Assembly (NCBI GenBank): GCA_964531735.1
Contig: CAZHGD010000019.1
Span: 1 to 61,418 of the forward strand
Length of the DNA stretch: 61,418 bases
DNA from: CAZHGD01 sp964531735
GTDB taxonomy: Bacteria > Armatimonadota > UBA10988
Direction: 5' to 3'
The position numbers and the translations under genes were made by a program. Shown piece after piece: positions 42,556 to 52,258 of the stretch. Within the stretch, counting starts at the first letter, position 1. Each line of letters begins with the position of its first letter. The notes beneath the pieces were generated by a model. The model made no database searches. It was not told the origin of the DNA and was given only the letters and a program-made list of their open reading frames with translations.

Positions 42556-44616
42556 TCAGCGCTGGTAGGCCACCACGGTGTCGATCGGCACCGTCGCCGC
42601 CCACACCGCCGACGGCTCGGTCCACCGCGCCGACTCGTTGCCCGCGGCGGACCAGGCTCGCAGACCCAGGCGAACTTGCCACCGTCCCATCAGGCTCCGC
42701 GCCGGCAAGGCCAGCGGATAGCTCTCGACCACGACCCGCCCGGCGGCCGGCGTATAGCCTCCGACCGTCGGTCCGAACGGCAAGCGACTCACCACCCACC
42801 GACAAATGCCGCCCGACGACTCATTGACCACCCGCGGACCGGCGGCGCGCCGACCTGCCATCTGCGCCACCTGGTCCTCGCTGAACAGCGCCACCAGCAC
42901 TTCGGCCGCCGCCGGTGCCGCCGTGCGCGGCACCCACCCGACGGTGACTCGGCCAAGAGTCCAGGGCTTCAGGGCCACCCGCGGCCCCGCGGCGCGCGGC
43001 TGCGGGTCCGGCAGACTCACCGGACCCTCGGCCGCCCCGCGGACCAGGCCCCAGGACGGCAGGTCAGGCAGGCCCGCGGGCAGTTCCAGCAGTTCCTCGC
43101 CCAGATTGGCCGGTGGCTCCTCGCCGGCCGGCAGCACCCGCACGGTCGTCGGCTGCGCCACCCACGGCCGCCCAGCCAGCAGACCGGCGTCGAAAAACGT
43201 CAGATCGACCGGCCGCAGCGCGCACTCGCGGGCCAACAGCACCTCGGCCGCGCGCCGCCGCCGCTCCGGTTCCAGGCTGCCCAACGCATGAACCGTGAGG
43301 TCACGCCGGCGCCCTTCGACCACCTGCATATACCACAAGGCGAACGACAAGTCGTCGCTCAGCGACAGAACCGCCGCGTGCGGGCGCGCTTCGTCGAGTA
43401 CGGCCTGGGCGTGGCGACGAGCCCGGTCGTTGCCGGCCAGGCTGCTGCGGTCGAACGCCGACCGGGCCGCGGCCGAACCGTCGGGCGGCGCCGGCAGCAG
43501 CGGCAAGAGCAGCAGCACCACGGTGCCGAGCAGCACCCGCCCCAGGTCGTCGCCGCCGGTGCCTGGCCCAGCCAGCCGCCGCTGCGCCTCAGCCGCGCCC
43601 AGGGCCACCAGCACAGCCACCGCCAGGTAGGCCGGCAGCACGTAGTCGGAGCGGTCGCCGACTCGGTAGGCGGCTCCGAACAGCAAGGGCAGCAGCAGGC
43701 CGCCGCCCAGCACGGCCGCCAACGGCCGCGCCCGCCGGCCCGCCACCAGCAACCCCCACCCGGCCAGCAGGCCCGCGTAGCGCCAGTCGTAGGCCAGGAA
43801 CCACAGGTGGTTGGCCAGGTAACGGGCCATCTCGCCGGGGGTGGTGTGCCCGAGGTTGCCGGCATACTCGCGGCCGGTCATGTGCCGCCAGACCCCGGCC
43901 AGGCTGTCGAGGTGCGCCCAGTTCAGCGGCGGATGCAGGCCGGCCCGGAGCGGCAGGTAAGCGTAGAGCAGCAACACCGGCAGCGCCCAGGCCGCAATGC
44001 GGCCCAGCAGCCCGGCGACCCGCGCCGGCGACCAGCGCCGCTCGGCGGCCACCAGGGCCACCAGCGCCACGGTGCCGGGCACCCACAGCACGGTGGTCAC
44101 GTGGTTGGTGAAGCCCAGCCCGTAGCACAGGCCCAACAGGTTCAGCCAGCGCAGGTCGCCGTCGGCCAGCCAGCGCACCTGGCACCACAAGCCCAGGCTC
44201 AGCAGCAACAGGTGCAGGGCGTGGACATCGGTCTCCAGCGCGTGCGCCCAGAACGAGCCGGCGCAGAGCAGCGCCAGCCCGGCCGCCAGCGCCGCGCCGC
44301 GCTGCTGCGTCAGGCGGCCGCCCAGGTCGACGATCACGGCGACGGTCAGCGCGCCGCACAGCACCGACAGCAGCGTCACCCGCCAGGCGATGGTGCCGAC
44401 GGGAACCAGCACGCAGCCGAGCTTGGCCAACATCAGGTACAGCGGATAGCCTGTCGGATGACTGACGCCGAGCACCGCCGCCGCCGCCGACAGCTCGCCG
44501 CTGTCGTTGCCGAACATCACCGCCGGCGGCATCGTGGCCACCAGACACACCAACGCCAGCAGCCCCACCGCCGCCGCCAGTGCGCCCACCGGTCGTCGCT
44601 CGTCGCTCACCGCCAT
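42556..44616 (-). CDS. DUF2723 family multi-pass membrane protein
   Basis: A 686-residue inner-membrane protein with about twelve helices. The N-terminal motif NDSGELSAAAAVLGVSHPTGYPLYLMLAKL is the signature of DUF2723, a GT-C-like family probably transferring lipid-linked sugars, with acidic residues in the first periplasmic loop. The ~250-residue C-terminal part is soluble and beta-rich. Its function here is unknown; glycosylation of an envelope component is inferred. It is oriented like the Tad operon and its stop lies upstream of that operon's promoter by 69 bases. The ribosome site is weak. Confidence 0.8.
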   Translation of the reverse strand: MAVSDERRPVGALAAAVGLLALVCLVATMPPAVMFGNDSGELSAAAAVLGVSHPTGYPLYLMLAKLGCVLVPVGTIAWRVTLLSVLCGALTVAVIVDLGGRLTQQRGAALAAGLALLCAGSFWAHALETDVHALHLLLLSLGLWCQVRWLADGDLRWLNLLGLCYGLGFTNHVTTVLWVPGTVALVALVAAERRWSPARVAGLLGRIAAWALPVLLLYAYLPLRAGLHPPLNWAHLDSLAGVWRHMTGREYAGNLGHTTPGEMARYLANHLWFLAYDWRYAGLLAGWGLLVAGRRARPLAAVLGGGLLLPLLFGAAYRVGDRSDYVLPAYLAVAVLVALGAAEAQRRLAGPGTGGDDLGRVLLGTVVLLLLPLLPAPPDGSAAARSAFDRSSLAGNDRARRHAQAVLDEARPHAAVLSLSDDLSFALWYMQVVEGRRRDLTVHALGSLEPERRRRAAEVLLARECALRPVDLTFFDAGLLAGRPWVAQPTTVRVLPAGEEPPANLGEELLELPAGLPDLPSWGLVRGAAEGPVSLPDPQPRAAGPRVALKPWTLGRVTVGWVPRTAAPAAAEVLVALFSEDQVAQMAGRRAAGPRVVNESSGGICRWVVSRLPFGPTVGGYTPAAGRVVVESYPLALPARSLMGRWQVRLGLRAWSAAGNESARWTEPSAVWAATVPIDTVVAYQR

Positions 44617-44746
44617 CGAACACCGTCCCGCACTCGCCTCGTACCAGACCACACCGATGCCGGCCCCGACCTCGGGCTCGCCCGGAGCAGGCGCGTCGCG
44701 CCGCGACTCTGGGCCAGCGGGAAGCTGGTCAAGGACCAGTGTGGTG

Positions 44747-44876
44747 CGGTACCAGTGTAGCGCCGACTGCCTCGGTAGACACGCCTGCCCGGTGTGAATT
44801 CGGCATGAACACTCGCCGGCGCGACCTGGCGCACCCCGGGTGTGCTTCCGGTAGTTGGGCGCTGCTGGGTGTACCG
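44747..44876. repeat. Imperfect palindrome in 600-base intergenic region
   Basis: The region 44617-45114 has no convincing gene. It holds a loose inverted pair, CGGTACCAGTGTAGCGCC (44747-44764) and GGCGCTGCTGGGTGTACCG (44858-44876), a direct repeat of ACCAGTGT (44734 and 44751), and GC-rich palindromes in between. This might be another REP-like element or a structured leader. Support is weak because the arms match imperfectly. Confidence 0.3.
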
Positions 44877-45114
44877 CCGCGGCCCGCGACACCCCCGCCG
44901 CGGCGCACAGTCGCCGATCAGCGCCGACGACGAGCGGGCGTAGTTTGGCCGCCCTGGCGCCCTCATCGACTGGCGCCGCCTGGAGCCGCATCCGGCTGGT
45001 GCCCGCGGGCTAGGAGGGACTCGGGCGGGAGGTGGTGAGCGGCGAACCGCGCGGCTTTCTCGCGTGGAAGCACATCCGACGTGGCTGGCCCGACGCGGCC
45101 GCACCCCGGGCCCC

Positions 45115-45144
45115 TTGACATGCCTACCGTCCAGACGGTACGGT
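45115..45144 (+). promoter_or_regulatory. TetR-type operator within ABC exporter promoter
   Basis: A -35 TTGACA (45115-45120) and a -10-like TACGGT (45139-45144) are 18 bases apart. The palindrome TACCGTC-CA-GACGGTA (45125-45140) fills the spacer, so a bound repressor would block RNA polymerase. The same palindrome occurs twice before the RND gene at 46983-47022. It is the likely target of the TetR regulator at 50251. Confidence 0.85.
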
Positions 45145-45214
45145 CACTGTCGAGACGTCGTCGCCCGGATCGCGCCCGGAGCGGCGACCCGTCACGTTAC
45201 CCAACAGGTGCCCC

Positions 45215-46978
45215 ATGCGCATCCTGCGTCGTTCGTTCCGCTTCATGCTGCCCTACTGGTGGCTACACCTGGTCGCGCTGCTCTTCGCGCTGCTGGGCGC
45301 GGTGCTCAACCTGGCCATGCCGTGGTTGAGCAAGTACCTGATTGACGACGTCTTCGTGCGCCACAGCTACGCCTCGCTGCGGTTCGTCACGCTGGCCTGG
45401 CTGGTCGCCATGGTGGCCCAGGCCCTGGTCAACATGGTCCGGCGGAACGCGTTCACCTGGCTGGGCGAGCGCACGCTCGCCGACATCCGCGACCGCCTCA
45501 TGCAGCAGCTCCACCGGCTGCCGCTGGCTCATCTGAACGAGCAGCAGAGCGGACGCACCTTGTCCATCTTCACCAACGACGTCGGCGCCATGCAGGCGCT
45601 CTACACCTCCACGCTGGTCGACCTGGTCACCAACCTGATGCAGGTGGCCGTCGTGGAGGTGGTCATGTTCCGGCTACAGCCTCGCCTGGCGCTGCTCGCC
45701 CTGCCGGTCATGCCCATCTTCGGGTTGACCATCTGGGCCTTCAGCAGCCGGCTGCGGCGAGCCGGCGAGGCCATCCAGGAGAAGGCGGCCGACGTCTCGG
45801 GCCAAGTCCAGGAAGCCATCGCCGGCGCGCGCGAGGTGAAGTCGTTCACGCAGGAGGAGCGCCGCGAGCGGCAGTTCGCCGTCCTCTTCCGCGAAGTGCT
45901 GCGGCTGCGCATGAAGCAGTCGTGGCTGGGGTCCGAATCCGATGCGCTAGTCGGCATGGCCGCCTGGGGCGGTATGTTGTGGGTGATCTGGCGCGGCGGC
46001 CTGATGGTGCTCCAGGGCGACCTGAGTGCCGGCACGCTCATCGCCTTCATCAGCTACCTCGGCATCCTCTTCGGGCCAACGGCGTTCTTCGTCAACCTCA
46101 ACATCAGTCTGCAAGGAGCGCTGGCGGGCGCCCAGCGGGTGATCGACTTCCTCGACCTGGCCCCGGCCGTGGCCGACGCGCCCGAGGCCGTGGCGCTGCC
46201 CCCGGGCGAGGGCGTGGTCTGCTTCGACCGCGTCGGCTTCAGCTACGACGGCCAGACGCCCGTGCTGCACGACATCAACCTGACCGGGCGGCCCGGCGAG
46301 GTGGTGGCCCTGGTGGGTCCCAGCGGCGCCGGCAAGAGCACTTTGGCCCACCTCATCGCACGGTACCACGACGTCACCGCCGGCGCGGTCAGCGTGGACG
46401 GGCACGATGTCCGCGCGGTCACCCAGTCGTCCTTGCGGAGCCGGATCGGTACCGTCTTCCAGGACTCGTTCCTGTTCGGCGGCAGCATCGCCGACAACAT
46501 CCGCTTCGGCCGCCCGGCAGCCACGCTCGCCGAGGTGACGGCGGCGGCCCGCGCCGCCAACGCCCACGAGTTCATCGCGGCCCTGCCCGACGGCTACGAC
46601 ACCGAGGTCGGCGAACGCGGCGTCAAGCTCTCGGGTGGCCAGCGCCAACGGGTCGCCATCGCCCGCGCCATCCTGCGTGACCCGCGCATCCTGATCCTCG
46701 ATGAGGCCACCTCGGCCCTGGACACCGAGTCCGAGGCCGCCATCCAGGAGGCGCTGCGGCACCTCGAGGCCGGCCGGACGACCTTCGTCATCGCCCACCG
46801 CCTGTCGACCATTCAGAGCGCGACCCGCATCGTGGTCCTCGAGCAGGGCCGGATCGTCGAAGCCGGCAGCCACACCGAGCTGTTGGCCCGCGACGGCGCC
46901 TACCGGCGCCTGTGCGAGGCGCAGACGCTCTCGAACGGCGCCGCGGCGGCGCCCGTGAACGACCGCACCACCGCTTGA
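45215..46978 (+). CDS. ABC exporter (fused permease and ATPase, MsbA/MDR-type)
   Basis: A 587-residue half-transporter, expected to dimerise. The first ~320 residues form a six-helix ABC membrane domain (YWWLHLVALLFALLGAVLNLAM and following, with REVKSFTQEERR in the coupling region). The ATPase has Walker A GPSGAGKSTLAH, signature LSGGQRQRVAIARAIL, Walker B ILILDEATSALD and the H-loop HRLSTI. Substrate class cannot be told. It has an upstream TetR-type operator in its promoter. Its stop codon overlaps the -35 box of the next promoter. The start has only a weak ribosome site (CAGGTG). Confidence 0.92.
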   Translation: MRILRRSFRFMLPYWWLHLVALLFALLGAVLNLAMPWLSKYLIDDVFVRHSYASLRFVTLAWLVAMVAQALVNMVRRNAFTWLGERTLADIRDRLMQQLHRLPLAHLNEQQSGRTLSIFTNDVGAMQALYTSTLVDLVTNLMQVAVVEVVMFRLQPRLALLALPVMPIFGLTIWAFSSRLRRAGEAIQEKAADVSGQVQEAIAGAREVKSFTQEERRERQFAVLFREVLRLRMKQSWLGSESDALVGMAAWGGMLWVIWRGGLMVLQGDLSAGTLIAFISYLGILFGPTAFFVNLNISLQGALAGAQRVIDFLDLAPAVADAPEAVALPPGEGVVCFDRVGFSYDGQTPVLHDINLTGRPGEVVALVGPSGAGKSTLAHLIARYHDVTAGAVSVDGHDVRAVTQSSLRSRIGTVFQDSFLFGGSIADNIRFGRPAATLAEVTAAARAANAHEFIAALPDGYDTEVGERGVKLSGGQRQRVAIARAILRDPRILILDEATSALDTESEAAIQEALRHLEAGRTTFVIAHRLSTIQSATRIVVLEQGRIVEAGSHTELLARDGAYRRLCEAQTLSNGAAAAPVNDRTTA

Positions 46979-47022
46979 CACCTATACCGTCCAGACGGTA
47001 TAGTAACCGTCCAGACGGTATA
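46975..47022 (+). promoter_or_regulatory. Double TetR-type operator in RND/tetR promoter
   Basis: A -35 TTGACA (46975-46980) and a -10 TATAGT (46999-47004) lie 18 bases apart, near consensus. The 20-bp palindrome TATACCGTCCAGACGGTATA (46983-47002) covers the spacer and the -10. A second copy of the core (47006-47019) follows with its centre exactly 20 bases further, two helical turns, over the start of transcription. The -35 overlaps the stop of the ABC gene. Confidence 0.9.
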
Positions 47023-47071
47023 GCGAATCGAGCGCCGCGCGCAATCAGCGGCGCCCAGAAGGTCCGAGAGC

Positions 47072-50000
47072 ATGCATACCCTAGCCCGCATTTGCGTCCA
47101 GCGGCCGGTGTTTGCCACCGTGCTTTCGCTGACCTTGCTGGTCGTCGGCCTGGCCGGCTATCTCAAGCTGGGCGTCGACCGCTGGCCGAACGTCGACATC
47201 CCGGTGGTGGTGGTCTCGACCGCCTATCCGGGCGCCTCGCCGAAAGAGATCGAGACCGCGGTGACCGACCGCATCGAGCGCCAGGTCAACACCATCGGCG
47301 GCATCGACAAGTTGCTCTCCAACTCGGTGGACGGCCTGTCGCTGGTGACCATCGAGTTCGACCTGAACAAGAACATCGATGTCGCCGCCGAGGAAGTGCG
47401 CAGCAAGGTCGCACTGGCCAAGGCCGACCTGCCGCCGGACTGCAAAGAGCCGGTGGTGATGAAGTTCGACGTCAGCTCGATGCCGGTCATCATGTACGCC
47501 ATTGCTTCGCCGTGGGCGCTCCGCGACACCTACGAGTACGTGGACAAGAAGATGCGGCGGCAGATCGAGTCCATCTCGGGCGTCGGGCAGGTGAACATCA
47601 TCGGCGGGCGCCAGCGGCAAGTCAACATCGTGCTCGACCCGTACGCGCTGCGCAGCTACGGGGTGACGGCCAAGGACGTCTCCGACACGCTGGGCAAGCA
47701 GAACGTGCAGATCCCTGGTGGCCTGATCGAGCAAGGCCAGACGCAGTTGACGCTACGCACGCAGGGCCGCCTGCAGCGGGTCAAGCAGTTCGAGCAGATC
47801 GCCGTCAAGTCCGGCGGCCTGCGCCCGGTGCTGCTCCGTGACGTCGCCCGCGTCGAGGACAGCGAGTCGCGCGCCACCTCGGTGGCTTCGCTCAACGGGC
47901 GCGAGGCGGTGGTCATCGAGGTCGTCAAGCAGTCGGGCACCAATGCCGTGACCGTCATCGACCAGGTCAAGAAGCGCATGGTCGAAGTCCAGAAGACACT
48001 GCCGGCCGCCCTGAAGGTGACCCCCGTCTCCGATCAGTCGGTCTACATCCGCGCCTCGCTGGGCGCGGTGCAGGAGCACCTCCTGCTGGGCTCGGTGCTG
48101 GCGGCGGTGGTGGTGTTCCTGTTCCTGGGCAACTTCCGCTCGACCATCATCTCGGCGCTGGCGATTCCGTTGTCGCTGGTCGCCACCTATGCCTGCATGA
48201 ACCTGATGGGCTTCACGCAGAACATGATCACGCTGCTGGCGCTGACGCTGTCGGTGGGCATCGTCATCGACGACGCCATCGTGGTGCTGGAGAACATCTA
48301 CCGCGTGTTGGAGGAGCAGCACCTGACACCGGTCGAGGCGGCCATTCGCGCCACGCGCGAAATCGGCCTGGCGGTGCTGGCCATCACCCTCTCGCTGGTG
48401 GCGGTGTTCCTGCCGGTCGCCTTCATGGGCGGCGTCGTCGGCCGCTTCCTCAACTCGTTCGGCATCACCATGGCGGCGGCCATTGCGGTGTCGATGTTCG
48501 TGTCGTTCAGCCTCACACCGATGCTCTGCTCGCGCTGGCTGAAGGCGACGCCGACCGGTGATGCCGGCCACCATGAAGCGGCCACACGCAGCGGCTGGTA
48601 CGGCGTCGTTGACCACGGCTACACCGTGCTGCTGCAGTGGGCCATGCGCCACCGGCCGACCGTCTGGTTGCTGTGCGGGGCGCTGATCGTCTCGTCGCTG
48701 CCGCTGTTGCAGGTGGCTGGCAAGAACTTCATTCCCGACGACGATGAGTCGCAGTTCGGCATCCAGGTGCGCATGCCCGAAGGCGTCAGCCTCGAGGGTT
48801 GTCGCGCGCTGCTCGAGCGGATCGCCGCCGACGCGGGCCAACTGCCCGAGGTGGCCATGGTGCTCGTCCGCGTCGGCTCGGACCAACAACAGACCAGCAA
48901 CCTCGGCACCGTCTTCGTGAAGATGAAGGAGATCGAGGAGCGGGCGGATCGCAAGGTCACCCAGCAGACCAACATGGCGCGGGCCCGCCGCGAGATCCTG
49001 CCCCGCTATACCGGGCACGGGCGCCGGCTGAGCGTCCGCAAGCAGGATGCCTTCGGCGGCGGCCAGGCCGAGATCCAGATTGCGGTCTCCGGGCCCGATC
49101 TGGCCAAGCTGAGCGAGTTCTCGGCCGCAGCGCTGGAGCGCTGCCAGGCCATACCCGGCGTGGCCGACGCCGAGAGCAGCCTGATCGGCGGCAAACCGGA
49201 GCTGCAGGCCACGGTGGACCGTGTCCGCGCCGCCGACCTCGGCGTCGAAGTGCAGGATGTGGCCCAGGCCCTGCGCCTGGCCGTCAGCGGTGATGACAAG
49301 CTGTCCGACTACGAGGAGAACGGCGAGCAGTACGAGGTCCACATGCGCCTGAGCAGCACCTACCGCCGCGACGAGGGCGGCCTGCGGCTGCTCGACGTGC
49401 CGTCGTCGGTCTCCGCGACGAAGGCCGTCCAGCTCGAACAGGTGGTGCGCTTCGAGCGTCAGCTCGGCCTCGCCTCGGTCGACCGCTACGGTCGCCAACG
49501 CCAGTTCACGCTGGGGGTCAACCTGGCCACCGGCGCCGACCAGGGCTCGGTGACCGCCGCCATCGACCAGATGCTGCTCGACCTCAACATGGGGCCCGGC
49601 TATCACACCAACTACTTGGGTGGGTCCAGCGAGTTCGCCAAGACCTTCACCAACTTCGGCATCGCCTTCGTGCTGTCCGGCATCTTCATGTTCCTGGTCA
49701 TCGCCGCCCAGTTCGAATCGTTCAAGCAGGCCCTGGTCGTGCTGCTGTGCCTGCCGCTGACCGTGCCGTTCGCGCTGCTGTCCATCATCCTGGTGCGCGA
49801 CAGCCTCAACATCATGTCGCTGCTGGGCATGTTGGTGCTGCTGGGCGTGGTCAAGAAGAACTCCATTCTGCAAGTCGACCGGGCCAACCAACTGCGACAG
49901 GATGGCCAATCGCTCCAGGACGCCGCCGTGCAGGCGGCTCGCGACCGGTTGCGGCCGATTCTGATGACCACCATCGCCTTCGTCGCCGGCATGTTGCCGT

Positions 50001-50218
50001 TGGTCCTGTCGAACGGCACCGGGGCGGCGACCAACCGCAGCACGGGCAGCGTCATCGTCGGCGGCCAGGTGTTCTCGCTGCTCCTGACGCTGGTCGCCAC
50101 CCCGGTCTTCTACGTGTCCGCCGAATCGCTCCACGACAGTTGGCCGGCCCGCGTGGCGCGCGCGGCCTGGGACCGTCTGAGCGCCTGGCTGCCGTCGCGC
50201 CCGCGGGGGGTTGGTTGA
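47072..50218 (+). CDS. RND-family efflux permease
   Basis: A 1048-residue proton-driven inner-membrane pump of the AcrB/MexB/CzcA superfamily, with twelve helices and two large periplasmic loops. The TM4 motif GIVIDDAIVVLENIYR keeps the two proton-relay aspartates, and VVKKNSILQVD in TM10 keeps the lysine. ARICVQRPVFATVLSLTLLVVGLAGY is the typical first helix. It resembles HAE1 drug pumps more than metal pumps. No membrane-fusion or outer-membrane gene is beside it, so it must work with partners elsewhere or alone. It is followed by tetR after 32 bases and shares a double operator. Confidence 0.92.
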   Translation: MHTLARICVQRPVFATVLSLTLLVVGLAGYLKLGVDRWPNVDIPVVVVSTAYPGASPKEIETAVTDRIERQVNTIGGIDKLLSNSVDGLSLVTIEFDLNKNIDVAAEEVRSKVALAKADLPPDCKEPVVMKFDVSSMPVIMYAIASPWALRDTYEYVDKKMRRQIESISGVGQVNIIGGRQRQVNIVLDPYALRSYGVTAKDVSDTLGKQNVQIPGGLIEQGQTQLTLRTQGRLQRVKQFEQIAVKSGGLRPVLLRDVARVEDSESRATSVASLNGREAVVIEVVKQSGTNAVTVIDQVKKRMVEVQKTLPAALKVTPVSDQSVYIRASLGAVQEHLLLGSVLAAVVVFLFLGNFRSTIISALAIPLSLVATYACMNLMGFTQNMITLLALTLSVGIVIDDAIVVLENIYRVLEEQHLTPVEAAIRATREIGLAVLAITLSLVAVFLPVAFMGGVVGRFLNSFGITMAAAIAVSMFVSFSLTPMLCSRWLKATPTGDAGHHEAATRSGWYGVVDHGYTVLLQWAMRHRPTVWLLCGALIVSSLPLLQVAGKNFIPDDDESQFGIQVRMPEGVSLEGCRALLERIAADAGQLPEVAMVLVRVGSDQQQTSNLGTVFVKMKEIEERADRKVTQQTNMARARREILPRYTGHGRRLSVRKQDAFGGGQAEIQIAVSGPDLAKLSEFSAAALERCQAIPGVADAESSLIGGKPELQATVDRVRAADLGVEVQDVAQALRLAVSGDDKLSDYEENGEQYEVHMRLSSTYRRDEGGLRLLDVPSSVSATKAVQLEQVVRFERQLGLASVDRYGRQRQFTLGVNLATGADQGSVTAAIDQMLLDLNMGPGYHTNYLGGSSEFAKTFTNFGIAFVLSGIFMFLVIAAQFESFKQALVVLLCLPLTVPFALLSIILVRDSLNIMSLLGMLVLLGVVKKNSILQVDRANQLRQDGQSLQDAAVQAARDRLRPILMTTIAFVAGMLPLVLSNGTGAATNRSTGSVIVGGQVFSLLLTLVATPVFYVSAESLHDSWPARVARAAWDRLSAWLPSRPRGVG

Positions 50219-50250
50219 CAGCCGTGACGTGCTAGGCAAGAGTGAGAACT

Positions 50251-50799
50251 ATGAGGACTTCCACCACAAGGGCGGACCTGCTCCAGGCCGCGGAGCGGAT
50301 TGTCGAGACCGAGGGCTCCAAGAAGCTGACCCTCGACGCTGTGGCTCGGGCCGCCGGGCTGAGCAAAGGCGGCGTGCTGTACCACTTCCCCACCAAGGCC
50401 GCGCTGGTCGAGGCCATGGTGCGGTACCACCTGGACCAGATGGACGAGGCCATGGAGCAGTTCATCGCCGAGGAGCCGCCCGGACCAGGCCGCGTGGTGC
50501 GCGCCTGGTTCCACATGCACATGCAGCCGTGCCCGGTCGAGGCGGGCGTCCACCTCGACATGTGGAGCTATATCTCGAAGGAGCCCACGCTGCTCCACCT
50601 GATCGGCGAACACCGCGCCCGGTGGCTGGCCCGTATCGAGCAGGATGGCATCGATCCGCCGCTGGCCACGTTGCTGGCCTTCGCCGCCGAAGGCGTCTGG
50701 TGTGCCGAGACCTTCGGGCCAGGGCCACCCACCGAGGAGGTCAAGGCCAGCGTCCTGGCCATCGTCCGGCGCCTGACCAACGTCGGCGCCGCGACCTGA
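50251..50799 (+). CDS. TetR-family transcriptional regulator
   Basis: A 182-residue repressor. The N-terminal helix-turn-helix has ADLLQAAERIVETEGSKKLTLDAVARAAGLSKGGVLYHFPTK-type features (LTLDAVARAAGLSKGGVLYH, residues ~26-45). The C-terminal ligand-binding domain (VEAMVRYHLDQMDEAMEQFI and onward) is typical of TetR and diverged. It is transcribed with the RND pump, so binding at 46983-47022 would be autoregulatory, and the ABC operator would be the third site. The inducer is unknown. The ATG was chosen over a GTG three codons upstream. Confidence 0.92.
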   Translation: MRTSTTRADLLQAAERIVETEGSKKLTLDAVARAAGLSKGGVLYHFPTKAALVEAMVRYHLDQMDEAMEQFIAEEPPGPGRVVRAWFHMHMQPCPVEAGVHLDMWSYISKEPTLLHLIGEHRARWLARIEQDGIDPPLATLLAFAAEGVWCAETFGPGPPTEEVKASVLAIVRRLTNVGAAT

Positions 50800-50888
50800 T
50801 CGGCCGGCCCGCGAGGCAGCCTGCCACGCGCAGGCCCGGCAGGTTCTGGCCCGCCGCTGACCAATCGCCGGGCGAGGAGTCCTGTGCC

Positions 50889-52103
50889 ATGGTGTCCGAC
50901 CCGGCCGTCTCTCGCGCCACCCGTCGCCGGCGTGCCCGGCGCCTGCTGGGCGGCGCGCTGGTGGCGTCGCTGGTCTTCGCCGCCTGCGCCGCGCCGGCGC
51001 AGCCGAGCGGCAACCCCTACGCGAAGTGGTCACGCGGACCGCGGAAGGACGCCGGCTACTTCCCCATCGCGGTGTGGCTGCAACGACCGCAGAACGCCAA
51101 GCGCTACCAGGCGCTGGGCGTCAACCTCTATGTCGGCCTGTGGCAAGGCCCGACCGCTGCGCAGCTCCGCGAGCTGAAGCAGGCCGGCCTGCCGGTGGTC
51201 TGCGAGCAGAACCAGGTCGGCCTGTCCGACCCGAACAACGACATCATCGTCGGCTGGATGCACGGCGACGAACCGGATAACGCGCAGTCTCTCGGCCGGG
51301 GCAAGGGCTACGGCCCGCCGATCCCGGCGGCGCAGATCGTCGCCGACTACCAGCGGATCGCCGCCGCCGATCCCACGCGGCCGGTGTTTCTAGACCTCGG
51401 TCAGGGCGTGGCCTGGGATGGCTGGATCGGCCGCGGCGTGCGCACCAACCACCCCGAAGACTATCCGGGCTACGTTGCCGGCTGCGACATCGCCTCGTTC
51501 GACATCTACCCGGTCACCCACCACCGCGCCGAGGTGGCCGGTAAGCTGGAGTACGTGCCGCATGGCGTCCGCCGGCTACGCCAGTGGGGCCAGGATCAGC
51601 GACTGGTCTGGAACGCGATCGAGTGCACGCACATCGACAATGCCCGCCTGAAGCCGACACCGGCGCAGGTCCGTAGCGAGGTCTGGATGTCGTTGATCGC
51701 CGGGTCGCAGGGCATCATCTACTTCTGCCACCAGTTCGCGCCGCGCTTCATCGAGGCCGGTCTGCTGGCCGACGCGGAGATGTGTACCGCCATCCAGCAG
51801 CTCAACGCCCAAATCCGCGAGCTGGCGCCGGTGCTGAACAGCCCGAGCCTGCCCGACGCCGTGTCGGTCAGCTCGTCGGACCCGACGGTACCGGTCAAGG
51901 TCCTGGCCAAGCGCGACGCGCAGGCCGGCTACGTCTTCGCCGCCGCGGAGCGGAACGCGCGGACGACGGCGACGTTCACCTGTCGCCAGCCCGGCGCCAC
52001 CCGCGCGGTGGTCCTCGGTGAGGACCGCAGCGTGCCCCTCAAGGACGGGGCCTTCAGCGACGAGTTCGGGCCCTACGGCGTCCATCTCTACCGCCTGGAG
52101 TAG
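50889..52103 (+). CDS. Exported TIM-barrel glycosidase-like protein
   Basis: A 404-residue exported protein. An N-terminal signal region (RRLLGGALVASLVFAACAAPAQP) with a possible lipobox (Phe at -3 makes it non-canonical). The body resembles a TIM barrel with GWMHGDEPDNAQSL and VWNAIECTHIDNARL, whose Glu residues lie where a GH clan-A acid/base and nucleophile would be. A short beta domain ends the protein. I cannot name a family with confidence; a beta-glycosidase-like hydrolase is the best guess. GAGGAG lies nine bases before the ATG. Confidence 0.6.
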   Translation: MVSDPAVSRATRRRRARRLLGGALVASLVFAACAAPAQPSGNPYAKWSRGPRKDAGYFPIAVWLQRPQNAKRYQALGVNLYVGLWQGPTAAQLRELKQAGLPVVCEQNQVGLSDPNNDIIVGWMHGDEPDNAQSLGRGKGYGPPIPAAQIVADYQRIAAADPTRPVFLDLGQGVAWDGWIGRGVRTNHPEDYPGYVAGCDIASFDIYPVTHHRAEVAGKLEYVPHGVRRLRQWGQDQRLVWNAIECTHIDNARLKPTPAQVRSEVWMSLIAGSQGIIYFCHQFAPRFIEAGLLADAEMCTAIQQLNAQIRELAPVLNSPSLPDAVSVSSSDPTVPVKVLAKRDAQAGYVFAAAERNARTTATFTCRQPGATRAVVLGEDRSVPLKDGAFSDEFGPYGVHLYRLE

Positions 52104-52258
52104 CGCGCGCCGACCGGTTCGGGCATACTAGCGCGCAGGATCGGCGTTCCGCGTCGCAGAGGTGAGGGACGGCAACCAGACCGGCCGTCGTGGCGGGCAC
52201 GGCGGCCGGCACAGACTCCCCGGCTGGCGGACCTCGGCTGGGCGGTGGAGGTAGGACC

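Noticed and set aside
44617..45114. Small genes in the 600-base gap upstream of the ABC exporter
   Set aside because: Open frames exist but none has a ribosome site, signal or known motif. Only imperfect palindromes are seen.
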